13,170 nt of DNA from JANNHP01 sp031404455 (GTDB lineage: Bacteria; Planctomycetota; JAJSAM01; JAJVHW01): contig JANNHP010000039.1 of the NCBI GenBank assembly GCA_031404455.1, positions 1 through 13,170 on the forward strand. The letters run 5' to 3'. The notes beneath the pieces are model-generated. The model was not told the origin of the DNA. It worked only from the letters and a program-made list of their open reading frames with translations, and made no database searches. A program made the position numbers and the translations under genes. Numbering within the stretch: position 1 is the stretch's first letter; each line of letters begins with the position of its first letter. Below, one piece after another: positions 7,801-13,170 of the stretch.

Positions 7801-8746
7801 CGCCCAGTGCATGGCGCTGATGAACGATTCGGCCGGTGCCTCCGAGTTCCTCGACTCCGAGATCAAGGCGCGTCCGAAGTCGGACGCGATGCGCCACCTG
7901 AAGGGGGACTTCCTCATCCACCTCCGCCAGCCGGCCGACGCGGCGCGCGAGTTCACGGCGGCGTTCTCGCTCAATCACGAGAACCACGGGGCGCTCCTCG
8001 CCGCGGCGGCGGCCCTGATGGAGGCGAAGGACTTCGACGCGGCGCGCAAGCTCCTGACCGAGAACGTCCCGAAGGTGAAGCAGCCGGGGATCGTGCAGGT
8101 CGCGCTCGGAGAGGTGCTGATGCGCTCCGGCCGCGAGGCCGAGGCGGCCGACGTCCTCAGGCAGGCGCTGGCGCAGATCCCCGACCATCCGCGCGCGCTC
8201 TACCTCCTCGGACGGATCGCGGAGCACGGGGGCGAGAGGGCCGAGGCGAAGCGGCTCTACCGCGAGTCGTCGCGCCGCGGTTCGGTGGACGGCGACGCGT
8301 TCGCGCGCCTCGCGCAGTTCGCGGCGGCCGAGGGCGACCGCCGCACGGCGATCGAGATGTACTCGCAGGCGCTGAAGCACCAGCCCCGCAGCGTGACGTA
8401 CCTGAACAACCTGGCGACGCTCCTCGGGGAAGAAGACGGCCGCATGGACGATGCCATCAAGGCGGCCCAGAACGCGCACGCCCTCGATCCCGAGAAGCCC
8501 GAGGTCGCCGACACCTGCGGATGGCTGCTCTTCCGCGCCGGGCGCACGCGCGAGGCCGCGGCGCTCCTCGAGCCCGCCGCGAACCGGCTGAAGACGAACG
8601 CGATCCTGCAGTACCACGCCGGCATGGCGCTCTCGCGCCTCTCCCGCACGACCGACGCGCGCGACCACCTCTCGCGCGCCCTGCGCATCGATCCGAACTT
8701 CGCGGGCGCGGACGCCGCCCGCGCGGAACTCGAGAAGCTGCGCTGA
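4844..8746 (+). CDS. Large membrane-anchored tetratricopeptide-repeat protein
   Basis: A 1300-residue protein with a basic cytoplasmic start (RPRRKGRGVPAWVRR), one membrane segment at about residues 28-45 and then almost continuous TPR units to the C-terminus, more than twenty by eye. The repeats show the usual pattern, for example A..Y.KALE.EPGLDDAR. The repeat region is therefore probably extracytoplasmic and acts as a protein-binding scaffold. An Ala/Pro-rich break at about residues 542-562 splits the array. The C-terminal units (ADTCGWLLFRAGRTREAA, then AILQYHAGMALSRL) resemble those of TPR proteins linked to PEP-CTERM/exopolysaccharide systems (PrsT type), but there is no lipobox cysteine, and 1300 residues is longer than I expect for PrsT. 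The GTG at 4844 overlaps the HIT stop (GTGA), which points to translational coupling. There is no catalytic domain. Specific function is unknown. Confidence 0.9.
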   Translation: MSDAEKDDAGGQRPRRKGRGVPAWVRRSILGLVVVGLIAGNGYVLRRQFPPADRQKNAAYDTGLRALDLEPRNFLRAEMEFRRYLELDPRSARVRHLLGIALQFQGKVPEARAEYAKALEDEPGLDDARVALAELALAEQSYEEAFEHLDRARESDPTPTAVFVLRARVLAQTGDQDGAAAAYREALRRDPGSYESAIELGDLLMSRSVLGGSIADRQAAAGVYHDAEEICRQRLANIEDKRLRLLLAKAISGQARVLQHRRLEEAVVELRKAADLDPDDPEPAILLGGFFRAAGNFEEAARILEDARRKWKTPKVYVALFELYRDQRRTDDALKVLADAVATWVDDPAMRVRLVACLTSVGRLDDAEREAEAAQQLFSGDDQIHAARGDLARERAIRAERDGKSDEASAHRATALASYRRALELRPKSLRLKKLVAGELIEGVSRKPAGAEMSPDEQFARRCIEEVLRVNGRDAEALGWRARLSFADGKFDEVVASLRPVLGLAAPPLDSLRLLGAAATRIADHSLAANVFARIVELQRDPDAEKADAPAGATPSAGDWWNAVRSALDAGRQDVAIELGTTAVRLQPGSPDLRRELAAAHLARGDADKALEVARSARVQFPGDAGVRFLMARAYESLGRLDAAEDELKSAAVDVPGEASRMAYFEFLARTGRIEGAEQGFLTMVAADPDSPAGYLRLGDFYLSLDPPRTAQALQQYQRALDLTKGGAAPLLRIAELQLARAARDPASFAEAEKSVEAFAKAAPADAWGDYLRGKLLLAGGRPAEALPLLARFIEKTPLSASGLYYHARALRETGRTEEALVSLERAAKIDRGDRAIGLELATLRHEAGIKAFEKGDFASAQRLFAAAEEGGAGRGARLLLAGAQANAGEFELSEKECRKLLADEPTNPAAIHLLAQLLLRRASKETLDETETLYRRALAVDPTDLLAKIGIGTVRFERGDFPGALLAYREVYPRTDGAPSLAMAIAQCMALMNDSAGASEFLDSEIKARPKSDAMRHLKGDFLIHLRQPADAAREFTAAFSLNHENHGALLAAAAALMEAKDFDAARKLLTENVPKVKQPGIVQVALGEVLMRSGREAEAADVLRQALAQIPDHPRALYLLGRIAEHGGERAEAKRLYRESSRRGSVDGDAFARLAQFAAAEGDRRTAIEMYSQALKHQPRSVTYLNNLATLLGEEDGRMDDAIKAAQNAHALDPEKPEVADTCGWLLFRAGRTREAAALLEPAANRLKTNAILQYHAGMALSRLSRTTDARDHLSRALRIDPNFAGADAARAELEKLR

Positions 8747-8792
8747 AACTCCGTGAAGAACCCGCGAGGCGCGGGTTCTTCACGGAGTTTCA
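8744..8792 (+). terminator. Perfect 23-bp hairpin at the end of the TPR gene
   Basis: Positions 8744-8766 pair without a mismatch with 8770-8792 around a 3-nt loop (AGG). The stem starts with the TGA stop itself. The core GAAGAACCCGCG / CGCGGGTTCTTC looks like a bacterial terminator. No T-run follows on the plus strand, so termination would depend on the stem or on another factor. It would fold equally well on either strand and may also block minus-strand transcripts arriving from the PEP-CTERM gene. Confidence 0.75.
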
Positions 8793-8961
8793 CAGCCCTC
8801 GTGCCGATCCCTTGCGCACGCCGCTCTCCGGCGCGGCTTCGCTTCGCCCGTCTTCGTGCGCGCGACGGACTGTCGAACGCCGAGACCGAGTCTCGCGAGT
8901 TCCGCGACCCGGGGTCCGGGGGCGCGCCGCCGACGTCTTTCCTAGCCCGCGTCGTCTATCG
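8793..8961. other. Intergenic stretch between convergent gene runs
   Basis: This stretch lies between the two terminator hairpins of the converging TPR and PEP-CTERM genes. I see no convincing coding region on either strand. It holds only a small palindrome (CGAGAC-CGA-GTCTCG at 8881-8895). Confidence 0.6.
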
Positions 8962-8998
8962 AGGAATCCGGCCGAGGTCGTTACTCGGCCGGATTCCT
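8962..8998 (-). terminator. Hairpin terminator of the PEP-CTERM gene
   Basis: A perfect 15-bp stem (8962-8976 with 8984-8998) closes a 7-nt loop. It overlaps two of the three stop-codon bases of the PEP-CTERM gene. No clear T-run follows on the minus strand. Position and perfection argue for a terminator or 3'-end stabiliser. Confidence 0.7.
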
Positions 8999-9815
8999 AG
9001 GCGGCGAGCTTCTTCTTCGCGGCGCGCCGGCGCCAAGCGAAGCCGCCGAGGCCCGCGGCGCCGAACGCGAAGAGAGCGATCGCCGACGGCTCGGGCGTGA
9101 GGAGCACGCCGTCGAGGATGATGGCCGAGACGCCGAGTCCGTTGCTGTTCGTTCCGCCGGCGGGGCCGGCGTTGTCCACGATGAAGCTGACCCGGGCGAA
9201 GCTGCCGAAGAACTGCGAAATGTCCACCGCGACGAAGTTGAAGGCCGTGCCGCCGGGGACAGCGTCGTTGTAGGTCGCGCTCGAGTTGTTGGCTGTGCCG
9301 CCGAGCGGCGAGAAGCCCGCCTGCGTGTTGTTGTCGGTGGCCATGGCGGAGATCACCTGGGTGATCGATCCGAGCGAGTTGCCGCCGGTCGAGGCGTCGA
9401 AGAAGTCGATCTGCACGGTGAATGCGTCGTGCGTGCTCGCGCTCGGCGGGTCGTTCGTCATGTAGACGTAGCGGAACCCGAGCAGGCGGTCGTTCACGGC
9501 GAAGCGTGCGCCCGAGGCGCCCGACGTCATGGTCACGGTGCCGCCGCCGAGGTTCGTCAGCGCGACGAACTGCGAGCCCTCCGGCGCCGCCGAGAACCTT
9601 CCGAACGAGGTGAAGATGCCCGACTGCTGCGACGTGGGGAGCGAGCCCGCCGGAGTTCCGGAGAAGCTGACGGTCCAGTTCGTGATCGACTGCGTGAAGC
9701 CGCCGGACGGCGAGGGATCGGTCTCGAACCCTCCGTTCGGCAGCAGGACTTCGACCGCGAAAGCCGCGGGCGAAGCAACGAGCAGCACGAACGCGCTCAG
9801 GATCGCCTTCTTCAT
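8997..9815 (-). CDS. PEP-CTERM sorting-domain secreted protein
   Basis: A 272-residue exported protein. Residues 1-20 form a Sec signal peptide (two lysines, hydrophobic core, probable cleavage after AFA). The mature part is rich in Gly, Ser, Thr and Asn, has no cysteine, and looks like a beta-sandwich of the carbohydrate-binding kind (it opens NGGFE and contains FRYVYMTND). The C-terminus is a complete PEP-CTERM signal: PEP at 241-243, a hydrophobic segment ending GLGGFAW, then RRR and a lysine-rich tail. Known PEP-CTERM proteins are processed by exosortase and delivered to the envelope or exopolysaccharide matrix; no exosortase is in the window. The ATG has a clear Shine-Dalgarno (GGGAGG), the only strong one I see here. 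It lies 31 bp after mutS on the same strand, so some co-transcription is possible, although the jobs seem unrelated. The ligand is unknown. Confidence 0.9.
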   Translation of the reverse strand: MKKAILSAFVLLVASPAAFAVEVLLPNGGFETDPSPSGGFTQSITNWTVSFSGTPAGSLPTSQQSGIFTSFGRFSAAPEGSQFVALTNLGGGTVTMTSGASGARFAVNDRLLGFRYVYMTNDPPSASTHDAFTVQIDFFDASTGGNSLGSITQVISAMATDNNTQAGFSPLGGTANNSSATYNDAVPGGTAFNFVAVDISQFFGSFARVSFIVDNAGPAGGTNSNGLGVSAIILDGVLLTPEPSAIALFAFGAAGLGGFAWRRRAAKKKLAA

Positions 9816-9824
9816 CTCGGACAG

Positions 9825-9830
9825 CCTCCC
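9825..9830 (-). promoter_or_regulatory. Shine-Dalgarno of the PEP-CTERM gene
   Basis: GGGAGG on the minus strand, 9 nt before the ATG at 9815. It fixes the start codon and stands out because most other genes in the window lack a ribosome-binding site. Confidence 0.75.
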
Positions 9831-9846
9831 TGGGAACGGCGGGACT

Positions 9847-12504
<2,658 letters not shown>

Positions 12505-12516
12505 GCGAGCAGGGTA
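12505..12516 (-). promoter_or_regulatory. -10-like box TACCCT just before mutS
   Basis: TACCCT (12511-12516, minus strand) lies 6 nt before the GTG start of mutS. No convincing -35 hexamer is present 16-18 nt further up. It supports a leaderless mutS transcript and the chosen start. Inferred. Confidence 0.45.
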
Positions 12517-12610
12517 GCCGCGGGCGGGGACCCTCTCCGCGCGGGACGGCGTCAGGCCGGGTTCGTCCGTCTCCTTGACTTCCGGGACGGCGCGCGGCGA
12601 GCCTCGCTCC

Positions 12611-12976
12611 GTGAGATGCGCGGAGTGCGGCAGAGAGTGCAGGGACGTCGCGGCGGCGTGCCCGTCGTGCGGGATGGCGCCGGATGGGCCGCCGCCCGTC
12701 CCGTCGCCCGACGACTTCGTCGGCCGGATGGTGCCGTCGGGGAACAAGCCCGCGCTCATCTCGTACTACGCGGCACTCCTCGCGCTGCTCCCGCTCGCGG
12801 GCGTCCTGTTCGGCGCCGTCGCGGTCTTCTTCGGGATCCGGGGAGTGAAACTCCAGCGCCGCCACCCCGGGGTGCGGGGCGGGCTGCACGCATGGTTCGG
12901 CATCCTGTTCGGAGGCTTCTTCGGACTCCTGTGGCTCGTCGGCGCAGGGGTCCTCGTCGTCTCCGCGATGAAGTGA
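12611..12976 (+). CDS. Small zinc-ribbon membrane protein, DUF4190-like
   Basis: A 121-residue protein of unknown function. An N-terminal zinc ribbon is formed by C3-x2-C6 and C17-x2-C20 (CAEC...CPSC). A Pro-rich linker (PPPVPSPDDF) leads to two membrane segments at about residues 49-76 and 92-118. The turn between them (GIRGVKLQRRHPGVRGG) and the Gly-rich second helix (AWFGILFGGFFG) fit the DUF4190 pattern. Such proteins are common in Planctomycetes, Actinobacteria and other phyla, with the ribbon expected in the cytoplasm. The start is uncertain: GTG 12611 begins right at the ribbon, while TTG 12575 would add 12 residues. Neither has a Shine-Dalgarno or a TANNNT box. It is divergent from mutS, with about 106 bp between starts, and convergent with the partial gene beyond 12981. 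Confidence 0.8.
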   Translation: MRCAECGRECRDVAAACPSCGMAPDGPPPVPSPDDFVGRMVPSGNKPALISYYAALLALLPLAGVLFGAVAVFFGIRGVKLQRRHPGVRGGLHAWFGILFGGFFGLLWLVGAGVLVVSAMK

Positions 12977-12980
12977 CCGC

Positions 12981-13170
12981 CTAGTACTTCAGCAGGTTCC
13001 CCTGCTTCGCGACGCGCACCGCGACGCCGCGGTCGTCGGCTCCGACGCCGACGATGATCGTCAGCGGGCTCTGCCCGGCGGGGAAGGTGCCGAGGTCGAG
13101 GTCCTTGCCGACGATCGTGACCTGCTCGCGGAGGAAGTCGAGCGTCACGCCGGTGATGCCGCCGATGTCG
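12981..13170 (-). CDS. C-terminal end of an unrecognised gene (cut by the window edge)
   Basis: An open minus-strand frame enters from the window edge and stops with TAG at 12981-12983, giving the last 62 residues of a protein. It ends LLKY. The fragment includes DFLREQVTIVGKDLDLG and SPLTIIVGVGADDRG, alternating hydrophobic positions that suggest beta strands. Codon use matches the neighbours (G/C in third position). The stop lies 4 nt from the stop of the convergent zinc-ribbon gene. I do not recognise the family, and too little is present to assign a role. Confidence 0.7.
   Translation of the reverse strand, partial: DIGGITGVTLDFLREQVTIVGKDLDLGTFPAGQSPLTIIVGVGADDRGVAVRVAKQGNLLKY

Noticed and set aside
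4805..8668. 1287-codon minus-strand open frame opposite the TPR gene
   Set aside because: The plus-strand frame shows clear TPR repeats and a membrane anchor. The antisense frame is an Arg/Leu/Glu-rich shadow of it.
8881..8895. Small palindrome CGAGAC-CGA-GTCTCG in the convergent gap
   Set aside because: A single 6-bp stem with no second copy and no linked gene; could be chance.
12505..12759. 85-codon N-terminal extension of MutS
   Set aside because: It has no MutS similarity, overlaps the divergent gene and lacks a start signal. GTG 12504 fits both the family N-terminus and the TACCCT box.
12969..12991. 6-bp inverted repeat (TGAAGT / ACTTCA) around the two convergent stop codons
   Set aside because: Too short and with an 11-nt loop; not convincing as a bidirectional terminator.

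Overview
The window comes from a very GC-rich bacterium, roughly 70% GC by eye. Every long gene shows third-position G/C bias, which opens long mirror ORFs on the opposite strand. One gene encodes a typical PEP-CTERM protein, and four genes appear to be read from leaderless transcripts. The HIT protein carries the N-terminal Pro-Trp-Arg signature I associate with Planctomycetota and actinobacterial relatives. An uncultured planctomycete-like or other deep Gram-negative lineage is plausible, but the sequence alone does not settle it.

Layout. Minus strand, 4-2067: M3-family zinc oligopeptidase. Between it and the next gene (2125-2259) is a compact REP/MITE-like element with three copies of one 19-28 nt repeat, two direct and one inverted. 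Minus strand, 2317-2391: initiator tRNA-fMet with its own promoter and a strong hairpin just past its CCA end. Plus strand, 2547-8746: a four-gene run made of queG (epoxyqueuosine reductase), trmB (tRNA m7G46 methyltransferase), a HIT-family nucleotide hydrolase/transferase, and a 1300-residue membrane-anchored TPR protein. The last three are separated by 1 nt and by a 4-nt overlap, so they are probably co-transcribed. The run ends in a perfect 23-bp hairpin. Minus strand, 12504-8997: mutS followed 31 bp later by a PEP-CTERM secreted protein that has its own Shine-Dalgarno and a hairpin terminator. Plus strand, 12611-12976: a small zinc-ribbon plus two-TM (DUF4190-like) protein, divergent from mutS. 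Minus strand, 13170-12981: the C-terminal end of an unrecognised gene, convergent with it.

The genes mostly serve core functions: peptide turnover, translation initiation, tRNA modification and mismatch repair. Two envelope-related genes are added, the TPR protein and the PEP-CTERM protein. I see no defence system, CRISPR array, prophage or intact insertion sequence. The most interesting signals are non-coding: the repeat element at 2125-2259, a conserved TANNNT box 6-7 nt before four start codons, hairpins that include the stop codons of three genes, an inverted repeat that would hide the HIT start codon, and an initiator tRNA with unusual identity pairs. No gap without a gene exceeds 300 bases.
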